Positions 45,337 to 55,959 of a stretch of DNA of 64,000 nt are shown piece after piece (position 1 is the stretch's first letter; the number at the start of each line of letters is the position of its first letter). The notes beneath the pieces were generated by a model. The model was not told the origin of the DNA and made no database searches. It worked only from the letters and a program-made list of their open reading frames with translations. The stretch is from Ancistrus triradiatus (Eukaryota; Chordata; Actinopteri; Siluriformes; Loricariidae). Where the stretch lies: assembly GCA_025084515.1 (NCBI GenBank), contig JAJAGP010000758.1:62001-126000 (forward strand), read 5' to 3'. A program made the translations under genes and the position numbers.

Positions 45337-45521
45337 CTTTGACCCTTTCTCCACGGTTCAGCTGGATCTCTCCTTCCCCCTGGGGTGTGTAAGGCTTTAC
45401 AACAATGAAAGTGCGCCCGGGCACAGCACTGTAGAGTTTCCGCTTAGGCCCGTGGGCACCGGCAAGCGCATGCGAAGGCCCGGTGGGTGGAGGGCTCACG
45501 TCCCGCTGTACTGTCCCAGGG
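45337..45521 (-). CDS. SHANK-family exon (start of SH3 domain)
   Basis: This is a 185-bp internal exon of a SHANK postsynaptic scaffold. SHANK proteins link glutamate-receptor complexes to actin in the postsynaptic density through ankyrin, SH3, PDZ and SAM domains. The frame reads TVQRDVSPPPTGPSHAL, then KRKLYSAVPGRTFIVVKPY and TPQGEGEIQLNRGERVK, which is the characteristic SHANK linker and first half of the SH3 domain. A pyrimidine-rich tract with acag precedes the exon (acceptor AG at 45523-45522), and AAAG/GTTGGT forms the donor at 45337/45336. The exon opens with the last base of a codon and closes with the first base of the next, consistent with the Val that follows in the family. The paralogue (shank2 or shank3 type) cannot be decided from one exon. 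The flanking exons are not visible here. Confidence 0.82.
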
Positions 45522-45639
45522 CTGTAAACAAAAACATAGGTTACCGTGGTGATGCCAGGCAACTGGTAGCCAAATCCGGTGGTCACTGACATGGTCCTGT
45601 GAGCATGTGTGTGTGCCTTCACACACACATACACAGGTG

Positions 45640-46065
45640 AGTGAGCACACACTTGGTGTGTGCAGGTCCTCTAGTCCTGGACCGGCCAGGCTGTCATGTG
45701 AACACGATTCTCTATTCTCCCGCTCTTTTCCTCCTCTTCCTCCTCCTACTCCTCCTCCTCTTCCTTCTCTTTCTCCTGTCTTCCTCTCCTCCTCCTCCCC
45801 ACTCCCTCTCCCTGATGCCCGTTAGCGTATGCCTGTCGCACGGCACGCCGAGAGCTGGGGCGAGCTGGGCATGTCCGCTCCCCGCGGCTCTGGCTGGCAC
45901 GCACGCACACACACTGACGCTCTCTCGCCGTGCCTGGGCTGACACACACACTCCGGCACACACTCTTCCTCTCTGCTCATCCTAACCCGTACGTCAAGCG
46001 TCAGCGATGACAACGCGCCACCACTGGGGGGTCCGGATTGATTAGCGTGGGGAGTGCGCCTTACC
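45640..46065 (-). promoter_or_regulatory. CpG-rich segment, possible alternative promoter
   Basis: CG dinucleotides are far denser here, especially 45825-46065, than in the rest of this CpG-poor window. The segment lies upstream of the SHANK exon on the minus strand. SHANK genes of mammals use several intragenic promoters. I infer, without direct evidence, that this could be one. I cannot point to a first exon with confidence. The pyrimidine-rich run at 45718-45800 is purine-rich on the minus strand. Confidence 0.35.
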
Positions 46066-46119
46066 TAACCCCTCCTAAAACACCAGCGATGCAAACACTC
46101 ACTCACGCGCTCTCTCACG

Positions 46120-46143
46120 CGGTCTTTCTCTCACACTCACTCA

Positions 46144-46190
<47 letters not shown>

Positions 46191-46206
46191 ACACACACAC
46201 ACACAC
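46120..46206. repeat. Compound microsatellite (TC)n(AC)n
   Basis: About 20 TC units to 46186 followed by an AC run to 46206. A shorter (TC)n lies at 46340-46354. Confidence 0.93.
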
Positions 46207-47077
46207 AATCTGCCACCGCCGTAATCAACAGACTGCCCCTCCCACCTCTCTCCCCTACTCCCTACCCTCCCCTTGCCTACAATTTCTCTCCATCATTCCT
46301 TCCTTCCAGTTTTCTAGCTGCTTACCTCTTTTTCCCTCTCTCTCTCTCTCTCTCCTTATCCCTTCCTTCCTCCCTCCCTCGTTCTCTGAAAGACAGCTTC
46401 TGAATGTTAATGCAGCTGCAGACTAAGTAACCACTGCTGTATGCCTACCTCATTCATCTCTGAGCCGTCCCACTTGCCCATTCATCATGAACTTCAACAT
46501 GAACACACACGCACAAACCTCTCTTTCGTCTATTTTACGAGAACACAACCTGTATATCTTCTGAGAATGCTTACTAATGCATGGCCAGTCTGTTCTCACA
46601 CACTGCAATCTCTGAATTCCTAACAGTGTAAAGAAGTGTATCTTGCCCTTCCCTCTCGCCTCTGTCCTTCTCACTCTCTCACAGTCTCTGTCATGGTTAC
46701 ATCATGTGACACCTGGTTAGCATGCTAACTCTAAGCTGCAGTTTTCTGCCCAAGTCACATATGTAGTCTCAAACTTTCCTGTACAAAAACAAATCTTTAT
46801 GTGTTCCCCATTTTCTTAACCAAGACCCATCAATTTCCACTCACTGCATGAATACAGGAACTGGCTAGACTACAGTATACAATGAAAGGGAACTGAGTGA
46901 GAAGTGAACAGTAAATACAAAGGCAGTGAATTAAGGGTATAGATAGACAAGCGGTATGAGAAAGATCCAAAGAAACAGAGGACGACTTTTAGAGAAAATA
47001 ATAGAGAGGATATGAAAATTAAAATGGAAAGCTCATCCAGAAGAGCCAAAATATTTGTGAAGTCCTTCCACTGACTC
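46207..47077. other. No gene recognised
   Basis: About 870 bp, pyrimidine-rich at first (to about 46390). No gene seen. Confidence 0.45.
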
Positions 47078-47817
47078 TACACTGATCAGGCATAACATTA
47101 TGACCACTCATGGTCCATTTTATCAGTCCACTCACCATATAGAATCACTTTGTGTAATTACAGACTGTAATCCATCTGTTTCTCTAAATACTTTACTCTG
47201 TTCTCTAATAGTCAGGACCCCACAGGACCAGCACAGATCAGGTACTATTTGAGTGGTGGATCATTCTCAGCACTGCAGTGACACTGATGTGGTGGTGGAG
47301 TGTTAGTGTGTGTTGTGCTGGTATGACTGAATCAGACACAGCAGTGCTGCTGGAGTTTTTAAACACTGTGTTCACTCACTGTGCACTCTATTAAAAGACA
47401 CCTACCACATTGCTCCACCTTGTGGATGTAAAGTCAGAGACAGCAGCTCATTCTGTTTTACCACAGTTTATGTTAGTCATCCTCTAATCTTCATCAGTGC
47501 TCACAGGATGCTGCCTACAGGATGTTGGTGGCTGGACATTTTTAGTAGGGGGAATATTTTCAGTTCAGCAGTGAAGTGTTTGAAACCAGTGCTGAGAATG
47601 GTTCACCAAGCGAGTACCTGATCTGTGGTGGTCCTGTGGGGTCCTGGCCATTAGAGAACAGAGTAAAGGGGACTAACAAAGAATGTAGGGAAACAGATGG
47701 ACTGCAGTCTGTAATTGTAGAACTACAAAGCGCTAATAAATGGTAAGTGAAACTGATCAAATGGACAATGAGTGTAGAAACAAGGAGGTGGTCGTAATGT
47801 CATGCCTGATTGGCGTA
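47078..47817. mobile_element. Foldback-type MITE with long inverted arms
   Basis: The termini tacactgatcaggcataac and, inverted, tacgccaatcaggcatgac lie at TA dinucleotides. The arms continue inwards for about 200 bp: ggaccccacaggaccagcac (47216) is mirrored by ggtcctgtggggtcct (47630), and cagactgtaatcc by gcagtctgtaatt. The total length is 740 bp. No transposase is present. The TA target suggests mobilisation by a Tc1/mariner-type enzyme. Confidence 0.8.
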
Positions 47818-48341
47818 TATTAAAGTAGTGGATGCCGGTTTTCATTTTAACCACACATTAGTTATATCAGTTTAATTGTTATTATAAACAATTAATTTTT
47901 TGTCTACTAATTACTACTGAAAAAGGTAGCACTAGATGTAGTACTAGAGTAAAATACAAAATTAAATGCATATCCTTTTTTCTGATTTTCAGAAAACCAG
48001 CTGGAGCTGAATTATCATGTAAGTGTATAAATAACCCGAATATGGGAGGCTAAGCTGCGAATACAGTACAGGAGAGACTTTTTCTAATATTGTACACAAG
48101 TTTTACCATGTCATAGAGGAACAGAAAAAATATCCTCAGATGACACAATAAACAACACAAGCTCACCCAAGGCTGGACATGTCTTTATTGTATTGTGCAT
48201 ATTAAGCCATCTGACGCAATGGCATGAGCTTATATTTCATGTACTCACCAGACAAAAAAATTAGTCACCTGTGACTGAAACATATCTAATAGCATGCAAT
48301 ACCTCCATGAATTCTGACCTTGAATTTCCTTCACCTTTGGC
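47818..48341. other. No gene recognised
   Basis: About 520 bp upstream of L2 copy B, no feature seen. Confidence 0.45.
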
Positions 48342-48348
48342 ACACCCA

Positions 48349-49991
48349 GCTTAGCTACATCTATCCTAAATCTAGATGGCTGTCCAGTATTGCCCAGTCC
48401 GTCTGTAAAAAACTTAGGGGTCACACTTGATTCAGATCTCTCCTTTGATGCGCACATTAGCAGCATCACTCGAATTGCTTTCTTTCAATTACGTAATATC
48501 GCTAAACTAAGAAAATATCTCTCTTCTTTAATGATGCAGAAAAACTTGTTCATGCGTTTATAACCTCAAGGTTGGATTACTGTAACGCCTTACTTACTGG
48601 ATGCTCTAGTAAATCTATAAATAAACTTCAGTTAGTTCAAAATGCAGCTGCCCGAGTGCTAACTCGAACTAGAATATTTGATCATATCACTCCTGTTCTA
48701 TCATTACTACACTGGTTACCAGTCAAATTACAAAATACTTCTTATAACTTATAAAGCTCTACATGGCCTGGCCCCACATTATCTGAGGGAACTCTTAGAG
48801 TTTTACAATGCAACTCGTCTACTTCGTTCGCAGTGTACAGGGCTTCTTTTAGTTCCTAGAATTAAAAAGTCACAGCAGGGGGAAAGGCTTTCTCATACAT
48901 GGCCCCCCAAACTATGGAAATAATAAAACTTCCCACTTTCGTTCGAGAATCAGACACCCCTCCAAAGTTTTTAAGTCTAGGCTAAGGGGGGACATTATTT
49001 ATTACACAGGCTTTTGACTACGATTTAGAACCAGGTTGGGCATTGGTTTGGGTTGCTTTGAGGCCGGAGTCTTGAAGTCATGTCTGGGCCTGCCTGCCTT
49101 GTCCGCTTGAAGCGGGAGTGGTTCGGGTGTGGGTTCTGGTTTTCTCGGCCTGAAACTAGCTTGGGGTTCCCTCGTGATCTTGACTCATGCAACCTTGCCT
49201 TAGAATAAAGGGCAGAAGCTGGGGGTTTCATAGTCAATAAAAGGGAGTCTTTATGGTGATCAGAGACGTTGGGTTTGCTGTCTTCTGCCCGCTCGTTGGG
49301 GTTGCCAATGTCCTCATGTGAGCCCCCCTCTTGGCTGGGTTTCCTTCCAGTTCCTCCTCTTTTCACTAGCTTTCTAGCTATTGCTGCTATAGCTAATGCT
49401 GCGGGGCGGGGTCTCATGCTACACTTGGCAATTCAGTGATTGACATGGCATCAGTGATTGTTTAATAGACCCCACTTGTTGCTCTTAATCAATAACTAAT
49501 TACATTTTCTGTTTTTCTCTCCGAGCTTGTGTTTCCGGCCAGTTCCGGGCCCCCACACATGATGTACATTCTGATGGAGCTCCACTGTGCATAATTCACA
49601 TTTTTATTCGACCATGACTCCATTGGGGGGACTTTAGTTTCGCTCTTAGATTTCAATCATTCAACCCGGGCCACTTAATGTCGATGTGCATACTTCACAT
49701 TTCTATTCGAACTTTGACTCCATGACTTTAGTTCGCTCTTAGATTTATCATCCTACGCTACGCCGCCCAAGGAGGTTGGGTCCCCCTTTTTGAGTCTTGG
49801 TCCTCCCAAAGGGTTTTTCTTCCTAGAAACTAGGGGAGTTTTTCCTTGCCCACTGTCCGCCCTAGGCTCGCGATCAATCGCGGGGGATTTGACGTAGTTA
49901 TTAGGAGATAATCTAAACTTGTAAAGTTGCTTTGAGACAATGCTCCATTGTAAAAAGCGCTATATAAATAAATCTGACTTGACTTGACTTG
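48349..49991 (+). mobile_element. L2-clade LINE, 5'-truncated (copy B)
   Basis: The copy starts in the last third of the reverse-transcriptase ORF, at the position equivalent to about 16240 of copy A, and runs to the (tgact)n-type tail. The 7-bp acaccca on both sides (48342-48348 and 49992-49998) may be the target duplication. From 48572 the frame reads [20 protein letters not shown] and [20 protein letters not shown], the L2 ORF2 C-terminus. Base substitutions against copy A are few, but single-base and short homopolymer insertions are many, particularly after 48900. Confidence 0.92.
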
Positions 49992-49998
49992 ACACCCA

Positions 49999-50982
49999 AA
50001 TCCAATCACTCCTTTTTGCCAATCAGCCCATTTTCCACATATCGAACGAGATATTCACTGCACTGTACCACCTCTTCTCAAGCTATGAATCCCATCGCAC
50101 ACCCCGAAGGTATTTATAGCCCCATCATCTGCAGGAGCTTGAAGCTACTACCACTTTAAGCACACAAGGTGAGATTTTTTTTATATATGTCCACTAAATT
50201 TTAAGTTAGATATTCTTCACACTATATCATGAACTTACTGTACTATTATTATACCATTTCATTCACTCACTCAAAGTTAACCACAAAGCAGATCAGATTT
50301 GTGTGAGCTAGAACAGCTCTCTAGCTACAAGTGAATGAGCTCCAAAATCTCTCTTCATCCCCTGTAGTCTCTCTTCTATTCCTCAGCTTTAAATCAAGGC
50401 CAATCTCTCTCTCACTGATACAACTGACCAAATATAACTCTCAAGTAACTACTGAAGAACCCAAAATTAGAAAATAGTTTGAGACAAGTGGCATAATGTG
50501 ATTTTCGGCCTAAATTCTACCTGCAATACATAAATCAGTTCTCCTACACTCCAGTTACACTTTGTAAATCGCTAGAGAACTTATAGTAACTGCCTTGATT
50601 TGGGGCACAGAAATGTCAAGAATGACTCAGAAGTTTTCTTGTCCTCATCACAGCTGCTAAGAAGAGCAGATGGGTGGACGAGCTGATCCAAAAGAAAAAG
50701 GCAGCTCCTTTGCTAAAGCCTTCATCTGCTCTGGGCTCCACAGTGACTCCCAGCTGGCTTTAGCTTCAGTTTGATTCTCTGTTTTTCATAGTTCCAGTTA
50801 GTTTATTCTGTGTAAACTTCCTATTCTTGCATTTATTACAGCCATTCTCTTTGCGTTATCATGTCAAGTAAAATTCTAAATAAGCTGTCACTATATTAAA
50901 AAAATAGCTCTCTGCACCTTTAGCACACATTGTACTTATACTCCAAAAGAGACATTGCCTGTCTGGTTGTTCCAAGTTAAGT
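49999..50982. other. No gene recognised
   Basis: About 1 kb between L2 copy B and the Penelope unit. Without a recognisable gene. Confidence 0.45.
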
Positions 50983-51224
50983 ACTAGTCCCTATGTCTTG
51001 ATGCATGCTCAATGATCCAGGTAAGAAAATCCAAGAAGTTGAATCTGTTCATCTGGACATAGATTTTGTTGGAGAAACGTTTCGTCACTCATCTAAGTGA
51101 CTTCTTCAGTCTCAGCAGTTGGAAAACTTCCCCAATCTTATATACAGCACGTTGCATAACGACTGGTACCAGCACCATTGCATAACAATGGCACCGGTGA
51201 TCAGTTTAATATGCAGATTGACAT

Positions 51225-52545
51225 AGCCATTAACGACAATGGCCACGTGTGCCATTCACACATGATTGGGGAAGGGCTGCGATGGCACCATTGTAAGATG
51301 GTGAGAGTTGTACTCTGAGGCCCCCTCCACGGTTCAGGGATGGACGTTCCCTTTTTACAAAAATGGCTTCTTTTACTCCACATTCAATCCATCGTTCCTC
51401 CCTATCAAGGATCTGCACGTCTTCATCCTTGAAAGAGTGTCCAATGGCCTGTAGGTGGGTGTAAACCGCAGAGTCCTGACCTGATGAGGTAGCTTTTTTA
51501 TATTGTGCCATTCATTTCGCCAGTGGCTGTTTGGTTTCCCCGATGTACAATTCCTGGCAATCCTCCTGGCACTTCACAGTATACACTACATTACTCTGTT
51601 TGTGCTGGGGGACCCGATCCTTGGGGTGGACCAGTTTCTGGCGTAGCGTGTTTTGGGGTTTGAAAGCCGCTGAGACGCGGTGTTTGGCAAATATGCGTCT
51701 CAGTTGTTCCGATGTTCCTGCCACATATGGAATCACCACTGATTTACGCTTAGACTGTGGTTGTTGTTCTCCTTTCGTCGATCTGCTGGAGCACTGTTTG
51801 GGCGTATTACCGGCTTTGACAAAGGCCCAGTTCGGATAACCACATTTGCCCAGGGCCTGCTTAATGTGAGATTTCTCTCCATCCTTGGCCGCTGTGTCAG
51901 TGGGGACGCTGTCTGCTCGGTGGTACAGTGTCCTGATGACTCCTAGTTTGTGTTCCAGTGGATGATGAGAGTCAAACCTTAAGTACTGATCTGTATGTGT
52001 TGGCTTACGGTAAACATCGACTTTCAATCGTCCCCCATCTCCAATCACAACCTCACAATCCAAGAAGGCTAACCTGCCGTTCTTCACATCCTCCCTGGTG
52101 AACTTAATGTGTTTGTCTACTGAGTTGATGTGGTCGGTGAAATGTGGCACTTCCTGAGATTTAATTTTAACCCAGGTGTCATTCACATATCTGAACCAAT
52201 GGCTGGGTGGTGTTCCTGAATAGGATATTAGTGCCTCTTTTCCACTTCTTCCATAGACAGGTTGGCCACGATGGGTGAAAAACTGGGGAAAAGCCCATGG
52301 CACACCCATGTGTTCTGGGCCTATAGTACTGCTCTCTGTATGAGAAAATAGGTGGATTGAAGACACCCAGCAGCCCAGAAAGCAAACACACCTGGTCCGA
52401 GTTTTAAGGGGTGGTCCTATTGCTGAGAGTGGGGTCATCCTGTAGTTTTCACTCGGACTACCTCTACTGCCTCAGCAACTGGAACGCACATGAAGAGAGA
52501 TTTTGACATCAAACGAGACCCATTGTTTCATCCGTCTCCATAATG
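51225..52545 (-). pseudogene. Penelope-like RT and GIY-YIG endonuclease, broken
   Basis: Reading down from 52545, motif A is near FDVK (52515). The later RT region follows with WFRYVNDTWVKIK, where the family box is YVDD, so the first catalytic Asp of the box is Asn here. The C-terminal RT and linker (GRLAFLDCEV, VYRKPTHTDQYLRFDSHHPL) continue to the endonuclease start (CQELYIGETKQPLAK). A TGA at 51514-51512 separates it from MAQYKKATSSGQDSAVYTHL in the same frame. The TGA probably arose from CGA. The 5' part of the RT is missing, since only about 430 codons remain. Confidence 0.87.
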
Positions 52546-52564
52546 ATGTCCCTCACCTTATCCA

Positions 52565-54100
52565 CGAAATCCATGGATAAGGGGAAACCCAAACAGCCCA
52601 CTGGCGAAAACGGATTGGCACAACATAGAAGAGCTACCTCATCAGGTCAGGACTCTGCGGTTTACACCCACCTACAGGCCAGTGGACACTCTTTCAAGGA
52701 TGAAAAGACGTTGCAGATCCTTGATAGAGAGGAAACGATGGATGGTTGAACGTGGAGTAAAAAGAAGCCATTTTTGTTGGTAAAAAGGGGAAAACGTCTA
52801 TCCCCTAATTTACGCAGGGGCATTTGACTAGATTTAGACCAGGATGCCATGGCTTGGGTCGCTAGGGCCGGAGTCTGGAGTCATGTCTGGCCTGCCTGCC
52901 TTGTCCGCTAGCCGGGGAGTGGTCGAGAGTGGGCGGTCTGGCTGAACTGGGCTTCGATCTTGACTCATGCATCCTTGCCTTAGAATAAGGGCAGAGCTGG
53001 GGGGTTCATAGTCAAAGGGTCTTATGGTGATCAGAGACGTTGGGGTTGCTGTCTTCTGCCCGCTCGTTGGGGTTGCCAATGTCTCATGTGATCCCTCTTG
53101 GCTGTGTTTCCTACCAGTTCTCCTCTTTCTAGCTTTTTCTAGCTATGCTGCTATAGCTAATGCTGCCGGGGTTCTCATGCTACACTTGGCATCAGTGATT
53201 GACATGGCATCAGTGATTGGGTAAATAAACACTGTGCTCTTAATCAATAAACTAATTACATTTTCTGTTTTTCTCTCCGAGCTGTGTTTCCGGCAGTTTT
53301 CCGGCCCCACACATGGATGTTCATCTGATGGAGCTCCACTCAAACTGCTTCCGTCATCAGCTCCAGCCCCATCATAACCCCGGGCCACTTAATGTCGATG
53401 TGCATAATTCACACTTTATTCGACCATGACTCCATGACTTTAGTTTCGCTCTTAGATTATCATCATACCCGGGCCCACTTAATGTCGATGTGAATACTTC
53501 ACAATTTATTCGAACTTTGACTCCATGACTTTAGTTCGCTCTTAAGATTTATCATCTACGCCGCCCAAGGAGGTTGGGTCCCTTTTTGAGTCTTGGTCCT
53601 CCCAAGGTTTCTTCCTAGGAACTAGGGAGTTTTTCCTTTCCACTGTTCGCCTAGGCTTGCTCAATTTGGGGATGGACGTAGTTATTAGGAGATAACCTAA
53701 ACTTTGTAACAGTTTGCTTTGAGACAATGGCTCCATTGTAAAAAAAGCGCTATATAAATAAATCTGACTTGACTTGACTTGAAACATCCCTGATCCATGG
53801 AGGGGGCCTCAGAGTACACCTCTCACCATCTTACAAATGGAGCCATCGCAGCCCTTCCCCAATCATGTGTGAATGGCAACACGTGGCCATTGTCGTTAAT
53901 GACTATGTCAATCTGCATATTAAACTGATCACCGGTGCCATTGTTATGCAATGGTGCTGGTACCAGTCGTTATGCAACGTGCTGTATATAAGATTGGGGA
54001 AGTTTTCCAACTGCTGAGACTGAAGAAGTCACTCAGATGAGTGCCGAAACATTTCTCCAACAAAATCTATGTCCAGATGAACAGATTCAACTTCTTGGAT
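52565..54100 (+). mobile_element. Penelope-like 3' part, plus copy
   Basis: The copy starts in the endonuclease region (equivalent to the KPKQPTGE segment), continues with SSGQDSAVYTHLQASGHSFK (52645-52705) and, after the L2 insertion, the 3' UTR (53784-54100). The 3' end is about 30 bp shorter than that of the minus copy. Frame breaks make it non-coding. Confidence 0.85.
52797..53783 (+). mobile_element. L2-clade LINE 3' end (copy C), nested in Penelope
   Basis: Only the last kilobase of the L2 is present, starting at the equivalent of about 16900 in copy A (ttacgcaggggcatttgac). Two 3' UTR units and the gacttgacttga tail are present. Penelope sequence interrupted near cgtctatccc resumes with catccctgatcc, so part of the target site (about atccct) appears on both sides. 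Confidence 0.87.
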
Positions 54101-54299
54101 ACTAGTCCCTATGCATTTTCCCTTAATTATCAAATCTCAGGGCTGCTACATGCAAATGCCATAGCTCACATACAGACCCTCTGGTATAGCCCAAATAACA
54201 TACACTCACTAATTAGCAAAAGTTCACTTCACACATTTTGGTCTCTTTTTATACTTTCAGAATTTCAGGTCTTAGACTCTTGTTTACAAATGTGTGTCT

Positions 54300-54520
54300 T
54301 CTGGAATACCTCTATCCTCTGGTACACCCAAGGTAAAAACTCTGAGGAGTTCCTCCACGAAAAGTCCACTGGTACACCCAAGTTGACACACTCAGAAGCT
54401 TCTCTACTAAAGGTTCCCTGGTACACTCAAGCTCTCATAGTCAGATCCCTTTCCACTCCGGTCTACCAGTACACACAAGTTAACATACTTAGATGCTCCC
54501 TACACTTAGGTCAGTGGCAT
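54300..54520 (+). repeat. Degenerate minisatellite
   Basis: A motif near ctggtacacccaag recurs with spacing of about 48-55 bp (near 54317, 54370, 54419, 54468). The open frame 54041-54622 passes through it by chance and has Penelope and MITE sequence at its ends. Confidence 0.55.
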
Positions 54521-54542
54521 GGCCAAGCTAAAATACCAGAGT

Positions 54543-55059
54543 CAGTGGTTCTCAAACTGTGGTATGAACTTTATGAGACACTATTAGTTGTCCTTTTGCA
54601 TTTGGCCAAAAACATTATCTAAAAATTAATGCCTTGAATAAACTGACTATTATATCTTGGCTGAAGGTTGCAGATGCCAGGAGCAGTGAACCCAAACTGG
54701 TAAATCAAACACAGCTGTTGAATGCATTGAAGATAAAGTTAATTAATCACCTGCCTCAACCGGTGCTATTTTAGACATAGGAGGCATAACTAGTTGCCAA
54801 AAAGCTCTGCTCTGAAAAAGCACTGAGAGATGGTTTGATGAAATGTTAAGTTTGGGATTCACCTATAGTGGAACAGAGGAAGAACGAAGACCACAATGGT
54901 TTGTGTGCTGTGAGGCATGTGAACAGTAAACATGCACAATATACTGTACCTACTGTGTGTGTGGTGTATGTGCTTCTGTGATGAGACCCCATAGGTGGTA
55001 CTTGGAAGTTTTGACTTGATGATGGGTGATACTTGGTCTAAAAAGTTTGAGAACCACTG
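54543..55059. mobile_element. hAT-type MITE
   Basis: The termini cagtggttctcaaact and, inverted, cagtggttctcaaact are identical over 16 bp, a terminus typical of hAT elements. The length is 517 bp. The flanking 8-mers are not a clear duplication. No transposase is present. Confidence 0.8.
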
Positions 55060-55423
55060 CTCTAGGTCCTGGTATTATTGAGGTCTCTGATATACTCCGA
55101 TTCATATATTGAGGTGCTCTTCAATATCACAATGCACACATTTGGGTCTTCACATTCACAGGCCCACTGTTAACCGCAGCCCCTACATTCAAACTCATCT
55201 GTACATTTAAGTTAAAGCATTTGGGCTCTCTGATACACATACCTTAGAAGATAAATCCTCAGGCTATTTGGTTCTTCTGGCACTTCCCAGCTTACGCAAT
55301 CAGGTCTATACAATGTCAAGTCCTCAATTATACCACGGATCACACAAACTAAGATCCCATGATATGCTCCAGCTAATCCTAGACACTCGAATAACACTTG
55401 AATAGCACTTGAATAGCACACTA
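55060..55423. other. No gene recognised
   Basis: About 360 bp with no feature. A short tandem (gaatagcactt)n appears at its end. Confidence 0.45.
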
Positions 55424-55750
55424 ATGGCACAGTGGCTTGGTGGGTAGCATTGTTAACTCACAGCAAGAAGGTCCTGGGTTCAATCCCAGGTGTAGCGACC
55501 TAGGTTGGGCTAACTTTTCGGTGTGGAATCTGAATGTCCTCCAAGTGTACTCCAGTTTCCTCCCACAGTCCAAAGACATGTGCTAATTGGAGTTTCTAAA
55601 ATGCCCTTAGTGTATGAGTGTGTGAGTGTATGTACCCTAAGATGGATTGGTGCCCTGTCGAAGGTTGTTCCTGCTTTGCAGCCTTTGTTGCTGGCTAAGC
55701 ACTGGCTTTCTCTGAACAAGTATTAAATGGATATGAAAATGAATGAATGA
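55424..55750 (+). mobile_element. DANA/mermaid-like SINE
   Basis: The head ggcacagtggcttggtgggt holds box A, and gggttcaatccc (near 55477) holds box B. The conserved block tttcctcccacagtccaaag follows, and the tail is (aatg)n. This is the most complete copy of this SINE in the window. Confidence 0.82.
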
Positions 55751-55959
55751 TTACTAGTACAGTGATTTTAAGATTCCAATATACACATTTTCGTTTGACA
55801 TTTGAGTCCTAGCATCAAGCAAACCTATATCTTGTGTATTAAGGCTATGCCAATTTTAGTAGTATCAGGAAGCAGGTATGCTCCTGACATACAGACACTA
55901 CATGTTCTTAATTCGTTGTGAACTAAGGACAACAGGCTACGTTTCAACATTCAGCTATT

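Larger units (their letters stand above)
50983..54113. mobile_element. Penelope-like retroelement, inverted double copy
   Basis: Two Penelope-like sequences lie head to head: a minus-strand copy (about 50996-52550) and a plus-strand copy (about 52565-54100). The same 13-bp sequence actagtccctatg flanks the whole unit (50983-50995 and 54101-54113), which indicates that it inserted as one piece. Penelope-like elements combine a telomerase-related reverse transcriptase with a GIY-YIG endonuclease and often leave inverted or partial copies. An L2 fragment (52797-53783) has since inserted into the plus copy. Confidence 0.88.

Noticed and set aside
45305..45589. Plus-strand 94-codon frame opposite the SHANK exon
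   Set aside because: The minus strand has splice sites and recognisable SHANK residues. The plus frame is its shadow.
45822..46013. Arg/Glu-rich minus-strand frames in the CpG-rich block as a SHANK first exon
   Set aside because: The residues come from pyrimidine-rich simple sequence, and no start context or donor could be linked to the SH3 exon.
50640..50760. Short coding-like segment with KKSRWVDELIQKKKAAPL on the plus strand
   Set aside because: No recognised protein, no convincing splice sites. It looks suggestive but cannot be supported.
54041..54622. 193-codon open frame as a gene
   Set aside because: It spans the end of a Penelope element, a minisatellite and the start of a MITE, so no single gene could account for it.
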